The notes under the pieces were generated by a model that ran no database searches, had not been told where the DNA came from, and was given only the letters and a program-made list of their open reading frames with translations. From Aminobacter sp. HY435 (lineage in GTDB: Bacteria > Pseudomonadota > Alphaproteobacteria > Rhizobiales > Rhizobiaceae): a stretch of DNA of 64,000 bases. The translations under genes were made by a program, and so were the position numbers. The DNA lies in NCBI RefSeq assembly GCF_027568395.1, contig NZ_JANKZL010000006.1, positions 62,001-126,000 of the forward strand. The letters run 5' to 3'. Positions 62,921-64,000 of this stretch are shown piece by piece (the first letter of the stretch is position 1; each line of letters starts with the position of its first letter).

Positions 62921-64000
<1,080 letters not shown>

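Overview
The window reads as chromosomal DNA of a GC-rich alphaproteobacterium of the order Hyphomicrobiales, most like Mesorhizobium, Aminobacter or another Phyllobacteriaceae. Reasons: the gene order around ftsE-ftsX, the aroK-aroB-CBS / bolA / dnaJ / cobS-cobT block and hisC-tyrC next to metA; a SAM-II riboswitch before metA; a CtrA-type box before ftsE; CobST cobaltochelatase of aerobic cobalamin synthesis; an IalB-family protein; and short mosaic repeats typical of this order. Genus assignment is inference.

Layout. 1-2.2 kb: a LysR gene cut by the window edge, a possible promoter-to-terminator small RNA and a DMT exporter. 1.8-7 kb: single-domain response regulator, hpt and a membrane protein on the minus strand, divergent from ftsE-ftsX, a YdcF-like protein and a PlsC-type acyltransferase. 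7-9.7 kb: chaC-ada and a DUF2125 protein. 9.8-13.1 kb: hisC-tyrC and riboswitch-controlled metA, whose residues predict acetyl-CoA use. 13.1-18.1 kb: ParDE module, LysR/MFS pair and an SbmA/YddA-like ABC transporter. 18.2-24.9 kb: lipid kinase, PLP decarboxylase, methyltransferase, gloB, cupin, DMT transporter, DUF3108 protein. 25-28.4 kb: rpmB, a COG1738 queuosine-precursor transporter under a likely preQ1-I riboswitch, and an Lrp/saccharopine-dehydrogenase pair. 28.4-38.5 kb: phytase-like protein, cobT, cobS, dnaJ-like, bolA, CBS protein, aroB, aroK, xerD, accA. 38.7-44.4 kb: L,D-transpeptidase, TusA-like protein, CobW GTPase coupled to a D,D-carboxypeptidase, M20 hydrolase.

44.5-57.6 kb is the accessory-looking part: tRNA-Arg(CCU), about 0.73 kb of hairpin-rich non-coding DNA, an 11.6-kb autotransporter gene of 3880 codons with an internally repeated passenger, then an IalB-family gene. 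57.7-62.7 kb is a branched-chain 2-oxoacid dehydrogenase operon (E1alpha, E1beta, E2, E3), divergent from thiC, which has a TPP riboswitch and runs off the right end.

The main interest is RNA-level regulation (SAM-II, preQ1-I, TPP and an unassigned candidate sRNA) and the modular giant autotransporter. No CRISPR array, prophage, insertion sequence or clear novel defence system was seen. Positions were read by eye, so repeat boundaries and several start codons carry an error of a few bases to a few codons.
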